Source of the DNA: Holophagales bacterium UBA5704
GTDB lineage: Bacteria; Acidobacteriota; Thermoanaerobaculia; Multivoradales; UBA5704
Assembly: GCA_002420005.1 (NCBI GenBank)
Contig: DIHE01000169.1
Location: 1 to 57,497, forward strand
Direction of reading: 5' to 3'
DNA length: 57,497 nt
In this document: one piece after another, positions 28,776 to 38,117 of the stretch
How the letters are laid out: the number at the start of each line of letters is the position of its first letter
Position numbering within the stretch: the first letter of the stretch is position 1
Translations under genes and position numbers: made by a program
Notes under the pieces: generated by a model
The model's database searches: none
Seen by the model: the letters and a program-made list of their open reading frames with translations, nothing else
What the model was told of the DNA's origin: nothing

Positions 28776-31051
28776 GACGAGTATTGGACGTAGCCCGTGA
28801 GCGGCTTGATACGCCCGACGAGGTAGATGGACGAAAGAGAGCCGAAGAAGACACCGGCGAGGATGATCATCGCATAATCCCAGAAGATACCACCGACGAG
28901 CAGGGCCATGACCACCATGGGCAGAGTCGTTGTCATCGACGTGATCATGATGCGGGCGGGGAGGCGGTGCATGTTCTCGGCAGGAAGACCGGAGAGGATT
29001 TCGCGATCCTCGTCATTGAGAGGATCGAGCTCTTTCCCCCGTGCGGCCTCGCGCTTGAGCTTGAGCTGCTTCAGCTTGTGGAGGATGACGATGGAATCAT
29101 TGACAGAATAGCCGATCACGACGGAGAGCGCCGCGACGGCCGCCAAGTCGAGATGGATGCGCAGGAGGGCCATGGCTCCCAGACAGAGGACGAAGTCATG
29201 GAGCAGGGCGACGAACACGATTCCCCCCGCGGTGAGGTTGTAGATCACGATGGAAATGACCAGGAGCGCGAGAAGGCCGAGGAACGTCTCGAAGCCCACC
29301 TTGAGCCGGGTCTGGGTCACCAGGCTCCGGCTGATTTCCTGGACCGACAGGAGGCTCGGCCGGACCCCCAGCGCACGATGGAGGGAGCTCACGAACCGGT
29401 CCTCTCCCGGAGTCCCCGGGGGAAACTTGATGAGGGCCCACCGGATACCTTCGTCATCCCCTTCGGTCAGCGTCTCGGCACGGCGGCCGAAGTGGCGGGT
29501 GACCTCCGTCTCGAAAGCCTGCCGCTGGACCGGCCGGTCAAACCTGATCTCGATTGCCTTGCCGCCTCCGAAAATCGGTGCCACCGGAATGCGCGGAAAA
29601 ACGAATACGGCGGCCACCGCCAGGAGAACCAGGAACGCCGCAGCGCGGAGGTACCACCTTCCGGTCAGATCGATCCGGGAAAACCAACCGACGATGCCGC
29701 GCAAGGGGAGCCGGAGCTTGGAGATCTCCTCGGACACCGGCAGGGCCATAAGGAGGCGGGCGAAGATGAAGCCGAGGACGTTGATGACCATGCCGAGGCC
29801 GACCAGCTTGACGTAGTCGGCGAAGATTCCGCCCTGGAAGATCAGCGGCAAGACCATGACCACGGTCGTTATCATTCCCCAAAAGATCACGCTCCATTCG
29901 GTTTTGAACGCCTCTCCCACCAGGTCCAGACGGAAGCGGCGGTCGTCGCCGTGCTCACGGAGATCCTCGAAGACCAGCACCAGAGAATCCGTGTTCATAC
30001 CGAGCAGGAGCGCAAAGCCGGCGAGTTGTAGAAGATTGATCCGGAACAGGTGCAGATTCGCCGCTGCCACGAAGCAAAGGAACCAGAAGAGGAGCGTGAT
30101 GGTATAGACGAAGACGAACCATGGCCGGTCCAGATAGCACAGAGCGACGAAGATGATCAACAAGACAACCGAGGTGAGGAGCGCGATGACGCCCCTCTCC
30201 TGGAGAGTCCGCCCGACCAGAGGATGGATGGAGTGCTCGGAATCGACGGTGAACGGGACCGGCATGGGGCCGGAGCTCAGGAGCTTCTTCAGGTTATCGG
30301 CGGACACCCGGTCGGGCTGTGTCAGGGCTCCTTGTTGGATGCCTCGGTCGCGGACCAGGAAGACGTCCTGAGGCTCATTGTCCAGAAAGAAAGCGATCAG
30401 GGGAACCGGCTCGGCACCGGGGACGACTTCGACCGGATGATCGAAGGCCTTGTTGGTGAGAAAAGCGATCTGGGTGGTCCCCGCAGGATCGAGCGGAAGC
30501 GAAACCTGGTATTTTCGTGGACCAGCCTTCTCGAGATCGGTGTCCAGTCCGACTTCCATCTGATCGTAGAGGATCTGCCCGCCGAGGTTTGTGCGGTCCC
30601 CCACGGCGAAGGCCAGGGTGTCGCCGCCGAGGTTCCATTCGTAGGGATGGGCCTCGTCTCGCTGCCGAGCGACCGAGGTCACTCGCGCGAAATTAACCAC
30701 CTTGGGATGTCCGAGATCGGCTTTGACTTGCGCGATGTTGTCGACCCCCGGAACCTCGACGAGGAGGCGGTCGCCGCCGAGCCGTTGGACGCGGAGGTCG
30801 GCCCCCTGAAACTTGGCCAGGCGGGAGTCGAGCCGGAGGTGACTGAGATCCATGAGGCGCTTTTTTTCTGCCTCGACCTGTTGGTGGGGGGGCAGTTGTG
30901 AAAAGTCGGCACGATAGGTGATCTGGACACCGCCCCGAATGTCCATGTCCAGAGGCCAATCGATCCCCCCGCGGCTGGCGATGGGCCAGACCGCACCGAG
31001 AACAGCTCCGAGAAAAAGCAGAAGACAGGCCAGACTCTTCGCGGCGGCCAT
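28772..31051 (-). CDS. secDF: SecD-SecF fusion protein translocase subunit
   Basis: The 759-residue protein joins SecD and SecF. SecD shows LDMDIRGGVQITY, the periplasmic P1 region, the LLSSGPMPVPF motif and a TM segment LLLGMNTDSLVLVFEDLRE with the conserved proton-path Asp. SecF shows VVIGYSVNDSIVILHKLKQL with its conserved ND pair. About twelve helices are expected. SecDF uses the proton gradient to help pull exported proteins across the inner membrane. It is divergent compared with typical SecDF: the usual VDANV is NTDSL, and there is no yajC or tRNA-modification gene nearby. It may therefore be a second, specialised copy paired with the protease encoded downstream. Confidence 0.88.
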   Translation of the reverse strand: MAAAKSLACLLLFLGAVLGAVWPIASRGGIDWPLDMDIRGGVQITYRADFSQLPPHQQVEAEKKRLMDLSHLRLDSRLAKFQGADLRVQRLGGDRLLVEVPGVDNIAQVKADLGHPKVVNFARVTSVARQRDEAHPYEWNLGGDTLAFAVGDRTNLGGQILYDQMEVGLDTDLEKAGPRKYQVSLPLDPAGTTQIAFLTNKAFDHPVEVVPGAEPVPLIAFFLDNEPQDVFLVRDRGIQQGALTQPDRVSADNLKKLLSSGPMPVPFTVDSEHSIHPLVGRTLQERGVIALLTSVVLLIIFVALCYLDRPWFVFVYTITLLFWFLCFVAAANLHLFRINLLQLAGFALLLGMNTDSLVLVFEDLREHGDDRRFRLDLVGEAFKTEWSVIFWGMITTVVMVLPLIFQGGIFADYVKLVGLGMVINVLGFIFARLLMALPVSEEISKLRLPLRGIVGWFSRIDLTGRWYLRAAAFLVLLAVAAVFVFPRIPVAPIFGGGKAIEIRFDRPVQRQAFETEVTRHFGRRAETLTEGDDEGIRWALIKFPPGTPGEDRFVSSLHRALGVRPSLLSVQEISRSLVTQTRLKVGFETFLGLLALLVISIVIYNLTAGGIVFVALLHDFVLCLGAMALLRIHLDLAAVAALSVVIGYSVNDSIVILHKLKQLKLKREAARGKELDPLNDEDREILSGLPAENMHRLPARIMITSMTTTLPMVVMALLVGGIFWDYAMIILAGVFFGSLSSIYLVGRIKPLTGYVQYSS

Positions 31052-31156
31052 GGTGCCCCTTCCTCGGAGTCGACCGGACTGCCGGCTTCGCGACTCCGTG
31101 CTTCTTGAATAGACACCCTGCGCCGGAGAAAGGGTGAGCCGCAGGCTTAAGGGAGT

Positions 31157-32596
31157 TCAAAGGAGCCGCACCACCACGATCCTCCCCCGGCCTCCGGCGC
31201 TGCGGGAGACCAGCAGAATTTCCGGCCGGCCGTCGGCGTCCAGGTCTTCGGCGGTCGGGCCTCGGAGGCCGCCCGGGCTTCCGGTGGCTGCGTCGAGCCC
31301 TTCCGAGCCGAGGCTCACGGTGACGCCGATGGTCACCTGCGTCCCCTTGAGGTCGAGGGTCTTGCGCGGCCGTCGGTCGAGCAGGCTCTCGCGGGGATCG
31401 GCGGTGCCGGCGAAGAGGCTGAGCCCGGCTTTTCCGAAGGTGGCGAGGTCGGCGATACCATCGCCGGTCAGGTCCTTGCCGTAGATCCAGGCGCGCGCTT
31501 CCAGGTTGCCCAGCTTCAGGCGCCGAGGACGCTCGAAGCGGCCCTCGCCCTGACCGAAGAAGGTGTCGATCACCAGATCACCGCCCCCCAATCCTTCCGG
31601 TTGGAGGACGACGAGGTCGTCCCGGCCGTCGCGATCGAGATCGAGGAGGACCGGCTCGACCGGGAACCACCGCTGGCTCTCCGTTGCAAAGGCGACCGCG
31701 GGCGGCTCGCCCGACCGGCTGCGGCCGGCCGCGAGGGAGAAGAGCCGGAGGCGCTGCTTGGCGAAGACGCCGATCGTCTCCGCGTCGGAGGTGGTGACGA
31801 GGAGCGCCGGTTTGCCGTCGAGCGCCAGGTAGCGGAAGCTGTCCACCTTTTCTTTTCCGGGGAGCAGGGCCCAGGCGTCGCTCCTCTTCCCCGTGGCGTC
31901 GAAAAGGAGGGTGCGCAGGCGCAGCTTGCCGCTGTCTTCCGGGCCCACCACCTGGAGCGGAGCACCGCCTCCCGGCAGCGCGATCGGCGTCGCGGGCAAG
32001 GACGAGAGCCGGAGCGCCTGCGCTTCGCGGGCGGCGTGGACCGGCAGATCCAGGGCCGGCCCGGGCATCATCTGGCCGCCGGTGAGCGTCCAGGTGCGCA
32101 GACGCCCCACCTCGGTGGCCTGGAACACGGGGGGGCTTCCGGCCCATCGCAAGGTCAGCCCGTCGGCTTCGAGAAGCAGCCGCGGCGCGGTGGCGGCGTC
32201 CGGTGAGCCGGCGGAGTAGATCTTGCCCGGCTGGCCGAGGAGGATCTCCTCCCTCCCGTCGCCGTCGAGATCCAGCGCCGCCAGTGCATCGATCTCTTCC
32301 GGCAGGCCGTCCAGCAGCTTGCGGGGCGCACCTGCGCGATCGGGATCGATCCGGTAGAGAGACCTCGCTCCCTGCGGTGTGTCCTCGGCCTTCGGGTCAT
32401 CAGGGGTCACCAGGGCGATCAGGTGCCGGCGGCCCTCTGGCCCTTGGGGCCAGGCCACCGCCAGAAGATGGCCCGGCAGCACGGCATCCGTTCTGCCCCG
32501 AGAGACCGTCACACCGACCGCGGGTGGCGGCGGAGGTTCCGCAGGAGCGGCACCGGCAAGAACGAGGGCGAGAGGGAGCCATCCCAGCCGCCTCAC
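31157..32596 (-). CDS. Secreted FG-GAP/VCBS-type propeller protein
   Basis: The 479-residue protein has a signal peptide (LGWLPLALVLAGAAPA) and at least four calcium-binding FG-GAP type loops: DLDGDGREEI, DLDRDGRDDL, DLTGDGIADL and DLDADGRPEI. These form beta-propeller blades of integrin-alpha type. It is the downstream member of a coupled pair: its start overlaps the stop of the next FG-GAP gene by four bases. No catalytic motif is visible. Extracellular binding or adhesion is the likely role. Confidence 0.82.
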   Translation of the reverse strand: MRRLGWLPLALVLAGAAPAEPPPPPAVGVTVSRGRTDAVLPGHLLAVAWPQGPEGRRHLIALVTPDDPKAEDTPQGARSLYRIDPDRAGAPRKLLDGLPEEIDALAALDLDGDGREEILLGQPGKIYSAGSPDAATAPRLLLEADGLTLRWAGSPPVFQATEVGRLRTWTLTGGQMMPGPALDLPVHAAREAQALRLSSLPATPIALPGGGAPLQVVGPEDSGKLRLRTLLFDATGKRSDAWALLPGKEKVDSFRYLALDGKPALLVTTSDAETIGVFAKQRLRLFSLAAGRSRSGEPPAVAFATESQRWFPVEPVLLDLDRDGRDDLVVLQPEGLGGGDLVIDTFFGQGEGRFERPRRLKLGNLEARAWIYGKDLTGDGIADLATFGKAGLSLFAGTADPRESLLDRRPRKTLDLKGTQVTIGVTVSLGSEGLDAATGSPGGLRGPTAEDLDADGRPEILLVSRSAGGRGRIVVVRLL

Positions 32597-34275
32597 CGCG
32601 CACCCCCGCTCAGATAGAGGTCCAGCCGCACCGGCTGCGTGACCCCCTTCTCGTCCGACCGCCGCGGGGGTTGCGGCTGGGTGACCATCAGGTCCGCCAA
32701 CCCGTCGCCGTCCAGATCGCGCACCTGGGCGAGGCTCAGATCCCGGGGCGCCTCTTCGAGCTGAACGGCCAGGTCGGGCTGGCTGTTGTAGCCGCAGTCG
32801 GCTTTTCCGCGGTGGATCGTCACGGTGCGTCCGCGCCCCATCTGCACGAACTCGGCGCGGCCGTCGCCGTCGAAGTCTCCGGCGAACTGCGAGACGTGGC
32901 CGATCTTCAAGTTCTTGAGGTTCAAGTTGAATTTTCCGGACAGATCGGTGCCCCGCACCGGCTTGAAACCTCCCGGGGTCTGGCAGAGGAGGTGGAAGTC
33001 GAGCCCGATGCCGATCCGTTGGACGGCCATGATCTTCACCGCCTGGAGCATGGAGAAATCGAGCGTGGTCAAAATGAGGTCCTCCTTGCCGTCGCCGTTC
33101 AGGTCCTGAAAACCGCCGGGCAGGCGGAGCTCGGAGTCGTCGTCGCCGCCTCCCAGGGCATACCCTTCGGCTTCAAAGGTCTGATAGGGCCGGGGCTCCA
33201 TGCCGAGGTCGGCGCGTGCGCGGTGGAGCCGGAAGGTGAAATGAGGCCTCTTCACGGCTGCGATCTCCTGGCGGGTTCCGGCTTCCTCCGGTATTTCACG
33301 CTGTTCCTCGGTCGCGTACTCGGCCTTGCCGTCGCCGTCGAGGTCGCCGAACCAGACCGGCGAGGGCTCGGTTCGTCCGGGGGGACCGGTCTTCTCCTTC
33401 CGGTCTCCCAGAGGAGCCAGCGGGGCGCCGAATCGCCCTTCCCCTTGATTGCGCAGGACGCGGAAGCCGTGGAGATCGCCCGAGGAAGGGCGCAGCATGA
33501 GGTCGGGTCGCCGGTCGCCGTCCACGTCGTTCAGCTCGGGCAGCGGAAACCGGCGGACCCGCGGATTCGCATCGGTCTCCTGCAGGGCGCCGAGCGGAAA
33601 ACGGACGCGCGACGCCAGGCTCAGCCCCTGGTTCCGGCTCAAGTAGATGGAGGCTCCTTCCAGCGTGGGCAAGAGGACGTCGGCGCGGCCGTCGCCGTCG
33701 ACGTCCTTCACCAGGCCGAGGTTGGGGAGAAACGTGCCGGTGCCGGAGAGCAGAGAGCGTTCCGCGACCACCGGCTCCCAGGACAGCACGGGCGGGCCGT
33801 CCGGCCCCGGCCCCATGCGCAGGGCGGCGATCCCGTCGTCGGTCAACGCGAGAACGGGAATCCCGGGAGGACCTGCTTCGACCGAGAGGATCGAGGTGTC
33901 GATCGGCAGCGCGACCGATCCGGGTCCGAAGCCACCGCCGGGATGGCCGGGGAAGACCCGGACCTCGCGGCGCTCGACCAGCGAGGGGACGATGGTGAGG
34001 ACCTCGACGAGCCCTTCGACGTCGTCCATGGTGGTGGACTCTTCGATCTCGATCTGACCCCAGCGGGTGTAGGCGACCACGACGGCGAGGTCGCGGTGCC
34101 CGTCGCCGTCGATGTCCGCGGTCACCACGGCCGCCGGAGCCCCCGGCAGAGGAAGAGGCAGGTAACGCAGGGCGAGCTTGTCGCGCGCCGCCGCAGCGGG
34201 GAGGGGGAAGAGGATGGTGACGAGGAGAAGGGCGGGGGCAAGGACGAGGGCGTGTCGGTTCAGCCGTCTGCTCAT
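32593..34275 (-). CDS. Secreted FG-GAP/VCBS-type propeller protein
   Basis: The 560-residue protein starts at ATG 34275, directly ahead of a signal peptide (HALVLAPALLLVTILFPLPAAAA); an in-frame ATG at 34341 gives an implausible charged extension. Seven DxDGDGxxD-type loops are visible (DIDGDGHRDL, DVDGDGRADV, DVDGDRRPDL, DLDGDGKAEY, DLNGDGKEDL, DFDGDGRAEF, DLDGDGLADL), enough for a complete propeller. It overlaps the second FG-GAP gene by ATGA, so the two are made together. It diverges from the Omp85 gene across 93 bases. No enzyme motif is seen. Confidence 0.83.
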   Translation of the reverse strand: MSRRLNRHALVLAPALLLVTILFPLPAAAARDKLALRYLPLPLPGAPAAVVTADIDGDGHRDLAVVVAYTRWGQIEIEESTTMDDVEGLVEVLTIVPSLVERREVRVFPGHPGGGFGPGSVALPIDTSILSVEAGPPGIPVLALTDDGIAALRMGPGPDGPPVLSWEPVVAERSLLSGTGTFLPNLGLVKDVDGDGRADVLLPTLEGASIYLSRNQGLSLASRVRFPLGALQETDANPRVRRFPLPELNDVDGDRRPDLMLRPSSGDLHGFRVLRNQGEGRFGAPLAPLGDRKEKTGPPGRTEPSPVWFGDLDGDGKAEYATEEQREIPEEAGTRQEIAAVKRPHFTFRLHRARADLGMEPRPYQTFEAEGYALGGGDDDSELRLPGGFQDLNGDGKEDLILTTLDFSMLQAVKIMAVQRIGIGLDFHLLCQTPGGFKPVRGTDLSGKFNLNLKNLKIGHVSQFAGDFDGDGRAEFVQMGRGRTVTIHRGKADCGYNSQPDLAVQLEEAPRDLSLAQVRDLDGDGLADLMVTQPQPPRRSDEKGVTQPVRLDLYLSGGAR

Positions 34276-34368
34276 AGTGGTTCTCGCGAGGACAGTACGC
34301 CGGTCGGGGCGCGATGTTTCGGACCCGCGTTCATCTCCCATTCATGGGCACCGCGCCATGCTCAGCCC

Positions 34369-36042
34369 ATGGCTCTGTCGCGGCGTTCCCGTTTCGGGTG
34401 CAGGCTGTCTCTCGCCTGTCTTCTCGCCTCGTGCTTCACCTCCGCCGTCCGGGCGCAGCCGGCCGTTGCGGGAGCCCCCGCGGGTGTGGCGCTGCTCCCC
34501 CCGGATGAGGTTCTGGTGAGCGAGCGGGCGGTCATCGGCGAGGTGACGATCGAGGTCGGCAACATCTTCGATCCCAACCTTCCCGGGGAGCGGCGGTTTC
34601 TCTTCCGGTTGGCCAACAAGCTGCACCGGACGACCCGCGACCGGGTCATCGAGCAGCAGCTCCTGTTCAAGCCGGGAGATCTCTTCTCGCGCCGCCTGCT
34701 CGACGAGTCGGAGCGCAACCTGCGGCAGAACCGCTACCTGTATGACGTGAAGATCCAGCCGGTGCGCTATGTGGAAGGCCGGGTGGACGTCGCCGTGCGC
34801 ACCCGCGACGTGTGGACCTTGAACGCGGGGGCCGGTCTCGGGCGCAGTGGCGGCACCAGCTCGACGAGCCTCCAGCTCCAGGACACCAACTTCCTGGGCA
34901 CCGGCAAGGGCATCACCCTGGAACGCAGGAGCACCGTCGACCGCACGACCTCGCTGTTCCGCTATGACGATCCCGCGGTGTTGGGCAGCCGTGCACGCCT
35001 GGGGGTGCAGGTCGAGTCGAACAGTGACGGAACTTATCGGAGCGTGGAGGGAGGGCGGCCGTTCTATGCGCTGGAGACGCCCTGGTCGGTGTACTTGAAC
35101 GCCCGCAGCGGGGACCGTGTGGAGAGCTTCTACGAGCTCGGCAAGGTGACCGACCACTTCCGGCACCGCCGCGACCTGGTGCAGGTGCAGGGCGGAATCT
35201 CGAAGGGGTTGGTGGATGGCTGGGCCGATCGCTGGTCGGCCGGATTCACCTGGGTCCGGGATCGGTTCGACGACGCAGACGGGTATGCCGCTCCGTCGAG
35301 GCTTCCACCGGATCGGACGCTCGCCTATCCCTGGATCTCCTGGAGCGCGATCGAGGACCACTACGTGGAGTCCCAGAACCTGGATCAGATCGAGCGCACC
35401 GAGGACTTTCATCTGGGCAGCAGCCTGGCCCTGCGGCTGGGCTGGTCCTCTCCGGCCTTCGGCGCCGACCGCGACGAAGCGATTTTCGAAGGGAACGCAG
35501 AGACGGGGTTCCGGCTTGCTGCGGACCAGACGCTCCTGCTCGGGTCGAGCCTGAGGACGCGGTGGGGGAGTGGCGGCGCGGCCAACTTCCTGTTCCACGG
35601 GAGCCTGCGCTACTACTGGCGCGACTTCGGCGACCACCTCTTCTTCGCCGGTCTGGAAGGCGACGAGGGGCGCCGGCTGGATCCGGAGCAGCAGATCCTG
35701 ATCGGCGGGGACAACGGCTTGCGCGGGTATCCGCTGCGCTATCAAGATGGCGACCGGCGCTTCTTGCTCACCCTGGAACAACGCTTTTTCACCGACTTCT
35801 ACCCCTTCCACCTCGTCCATGTGGGCGGCGCGGTGTTCTTCGATGCCGGCCGCACCTGGACCGGAGACTCCGGCCGGGCGGCGAACCTGGAATGGTTGAA
35901 GGACGTGGGCGTCGGTCTGCGCCTGAGCTCCAGCCGCTCCGGGCTCGGCAACGTGATCCATCTCGACCTCGCCTTCCCGCTCGACGGCGACGGCTCGATC
36001 CAGAGCGTGCAGTGGCTGGTGCGCACCAAAGGGAGCTTCTGA
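34369..36042 (+). CDS. Omp85/BamA-family outer-membrane protein
   Basis: The 557-residue protein has a signal peptide (LSLACLLASCFTSAVRAQ). A single POTRA-like domain follows (VIGEVTIEVGNIFDP ... LLFKPGDLFSRRLLDESERNLRQNRYLYDVKIQPV), then a C-terminal 16-strand barrel region with LGVQVES, GGDNGLRGYPLRY and a terminal aromatic residue (VRTKGSF). It resembles short Omp85 proteins with one POTRA (TamA or surface-antigen-like) more than BamA, which has five. It would insert or export outer-membrane or surface proteins. The FG-GAP propeller proteins encoded divergently are possible partners, by analogy with two-partner systems. Confidence 0.85.
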   Translation: MALSRRSRFGCRLSLACLLASCFTSAVRAQPAVAGAPAGVALLPPDEVLVSERAVIGEVTIEVGNIFDPNLPGERRFLFRLANKLHRTTRDRVIEQQLLFKPGDLFSRRLLDESERNLRQNRYLYDVKIQPVRYVEGRVDVAVRTRDVWTLNAGAGLGRSGGTSSTSLQLQDTNFLGTGKGITLERRSTVDRTTSLFRYDDPAVLGSRARLGVQVESNSDGTYRSVEGGRPFYALETPWSVYLNARSGDRVESFYELGKVTDHFRHRRDLVQVQGGISKGLVDGWADRWSAGFTWVRDRFDDADGYAAPSRLPPDRTLAYPWISWSAIEDHYVESQNLDQIERTEDFHLGSSLALRLGWSSPAFGADRDEAIFEGNAETGFRLAADQTLLLGSSLRTRWGSGGAANFLFHGSLRYYWRDFGDHLFFAGLEGDEGRRLDPEQQILIGGDNGLRGYPLRYQDGDRRFLLTLEQRFFTDFYPFHLVHVGGAVFFDAGRTWTGDSGRAANLEWLKDVGVGLRLSSSRSGLGNVIHLDLAFPLDGDGSIQSVQWLVRTKGSF

Positions 36043-36061
36043 GCAAGGCGCAGCGGGGCGG

Positions 36062-38026
36062 TCAACCGGGTGGCTGCCGGTGCGCCAGCTGTTCCACCGG
36101 GGGCGCCGTGAAGGCGTAGGCGCCGGAGCGGTAGGCGTGGTCGGCCCCGTAGTAGTAGGCGATGGCGTCCTCGATCAGCGCATGGCCGGCGGCATCGGGC
36201 GGGTTGACCGGGATCAGCTCGCTCTCCGGCGTCACGTCGTAGAGCTCGGTCGCGCCGCGCAGCCCGAGGACGGCGAGCCGGGAGCCCTGCATCAAGGCGA
36301 CCACGTTGTTATGGGTCATCAAGGCCCGGCCTTCGGCCGGATCGAGGCGGAACAGGTCGCGCCCGAAGAACTTGGACTCATAGGAGAGACCGAGAGCTCC
36401 GACGACGGTCGGCGGTACGTCCATCGACGAGGCGAGCGTCGCCAGCCGTTTTCCGGCGGGGATGACACCCGGCGCATAGAACAGGATCGGCACCTCGTAG
36501 CTCGGCAGGGGAATCTCCGCCGCGCCGTAGACGCGGGCTCCATGGTCGCCCATCAGCACGAACAGGGTGTTCGAGAAGAAGGCGTGGCTCTTCGCCTGCC
36601 GGATGAAGCGGCCCAGGGAGTGGTCCGCGTAGCGGACGGCGTTCTCCCGCCCCTTGAGGTTCGGATCCCCTTTGAGCTCGGTCTCGGGAAAGTCGAACGG
36701 GCGGTGATTCGAGACCGAGAGGATCAGCGTGTAGAACGGGCGGCCGGTGGCGTGCATCCGGTCCATCTCGACGAGCGCCTGATCGAAGATGGACTCGTCC
36801 GCGGCGCCCCAGGCGGTCATGAACGTGCCCTTTGGGTAATGCTTCTGCTCGACGATGCGGTCCACTCCGTTGCTCTTGAGATAGCCCCCCATGCCGTCGA
36901 AGAGCGCCCGCCCGCCGTAGACCCAGAGGGTCTGGTAGCCCTGGGAGCGTAGCAGGCTGGGCAGGGTGAACAGCCCTTCCGAGCCCGACCGGCGCACGAT
37001 CGAGACACCGGGGAGAGGAGGGAGCGAGGCGGTGGTCGCCTCAATGGCACGGATGGTGCGGTTGCCGGTGGAGTAGGCGTGGGTGAAGAGCGTCCCTTCC
37101 CGGGAGAGGGCGTCGAATTGCGGTGTCAGGCTCCGCGGCCGGGGGTGGAGGACGCCGATGAACTCCGAGCCCAGGCTCTCCTCGAGGACGATGACCACGT
37201 TCATCCGCCGCGCCGGACCGAGGGCGCGGATCTGCCGCCGGGTGGTCCCCGGGACGAACGACGCAGGCACGGCGGCCGGCTCGTCCAGCAGGCGATGGAG
37301 GCGTTCGGTCACCGTCACCATGGGCCGGGTGGCATAGATCCCTTCGTAGGGCGCGTCGCTCCCCAGCAAGGCCATCCAGAACGTGTAGTAGCCGTTCGAG
37401 GCGATCTCGTTGAGCGCACGGTCCTGCGAAACCTGGGCGAGCGACGGCGAGACGGTCCACGTCGCCGCGGCCAGGACGCCGGCATACAGCGCGGTGAGCT
37501 GGGCGCGCCGCAGGGGGTGGGCCGGCTCGTCCCAGGCGCGCCGGATCTGGTGCCGCATCAGGAACACGGCTCCGGCACTGAGCACCGCGAGACCGGCGAC
37601 GATCCAGCCGGTGGGATAGCTCTCCCAGATGTTGGTCACCACCTCGGTCGGGAACATCAGGTAGTCGACCGCCACGAAGTTGAACCGGCCGTCGAACTCG
37701 GCGAAGAAGAAGCCTTCGATCACCGAGACGAAGAGCAGGGCGAACACCGCGGCGGCCGAGTAGAACCACAGAGCCGCCCGCAGCCACCGGGTCTGGAACC
37801 AGCGCTCGGGCAGGACGGTGAGAAAGAGGAACAGCGGCAGGGTGAGCCAGAGGGCGGCGAGAAGGTCATACACCTCTCCCACGGCGAGCGCGGTGGCCGC
37901 CCAGGGCTTCGTCCACCCGTGGTGGGTGCTCAGCAGAGCCAGCCGGGTCACCAGGGAGATGCCCAGCGAGAACAGGAAGAACAGCAGGGCGAAGCGGTAG
38001 CGGGTCTTGAGCAGAAGTCGGGTCAT
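36062..38026 (-). CDS. LTA-synthase/sulfatase-family membrane phosphotransferase
   Basis: The 654-residue protein has about five N-terminal helices (FALLFFLFSLGISLVTRLALL onward) and a C-terminal sulfatase-fold catalytic domain. Metal and nucleophile motifs are VVIVLEESLGSEFIG, a Thr nucleophile in YSTGNRTIRAIEA, SVSNHRPF and VLMGDHGARVYG. The family transfers phosphoglycerol or phosphoethanolamine groups, for example to membrane glycans or lipids; the exact donor and acceptor are unknown. It diverges from a PAP2 phosphatase gene 91 bases away, which could recycle diacylglycerol- or undecaprenyl-type products of the same pathway. Confidence 0.88.
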   Translation of the reverse strand: MTRLLLKTRYRFALLFFLFSLGISLVTRLALLSTHHGWTKPWAATALAVGEVYDLLAALWLTLPLFLFLTVLPERWFQTRWLRAALWFYSAAAVFALLFVSVIEGFFFAEFDGRFNFVAVDYLMFPTEVVTNIWESYPTGWIVAGLAVLSAGAVFLMRHQIRRAWDEPAHPLRRAQLTALYAGVLAAATWTVSPSLAQVSQDRALNEIASNGYYTFWMALLGSDAPYEGIYATRPMVTVTERLHRLLDEPAAVPASFVPGTTRRQIRALGPARRMNVVIVLEESLGSEFIGVLHPRPRSLTPQFDALSREGTLFTHAYSTGNRTIRAIEATTASLPPLPGVSIVRRSGSEGLFTLPSLLRSQGYQTLWVYGGRALFDGMGGYLKSNGVDRIVEQKHYPKGTFMTAWGAADESIFDQALVEMDRMHATGRPFYTLILSVSNHRPFDFPETELKGDPNLKGRENAVRYADHSLGRFIRQAKSHAFFSNTLFVLMGDHGARVYGAAEIPLPSYEVPILFYAPGVIPAGKRLATLASSMDVPPTVVGALGLSYESKFFGRDLFRLDPAEGRALMTHNNVVALMQGSRLAVLGLRGATELYDVTPESELIPVNPPDAAGHALIEDAIAYYYGADHAYRSGAYAFTAPPVEQLAHRQPPG

Positions 38027-38117
38027 GTGTGGGTCTCGTCGGATCTTGAGACCTAGGTTACCCGTAGAGGATGAATGGAGGATGAACGGCTCGGCCGGAT
38101 GATAGGATGGCGTCCGC

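Noticed and set aside
32203..34368. Plus-strand extension upstream of the Omp85 gene
   Set aside because: The frame is open for 722 codons but runs antisense through two FG-GAP genes; the signal peptide beginning at 34369 marks the real start.
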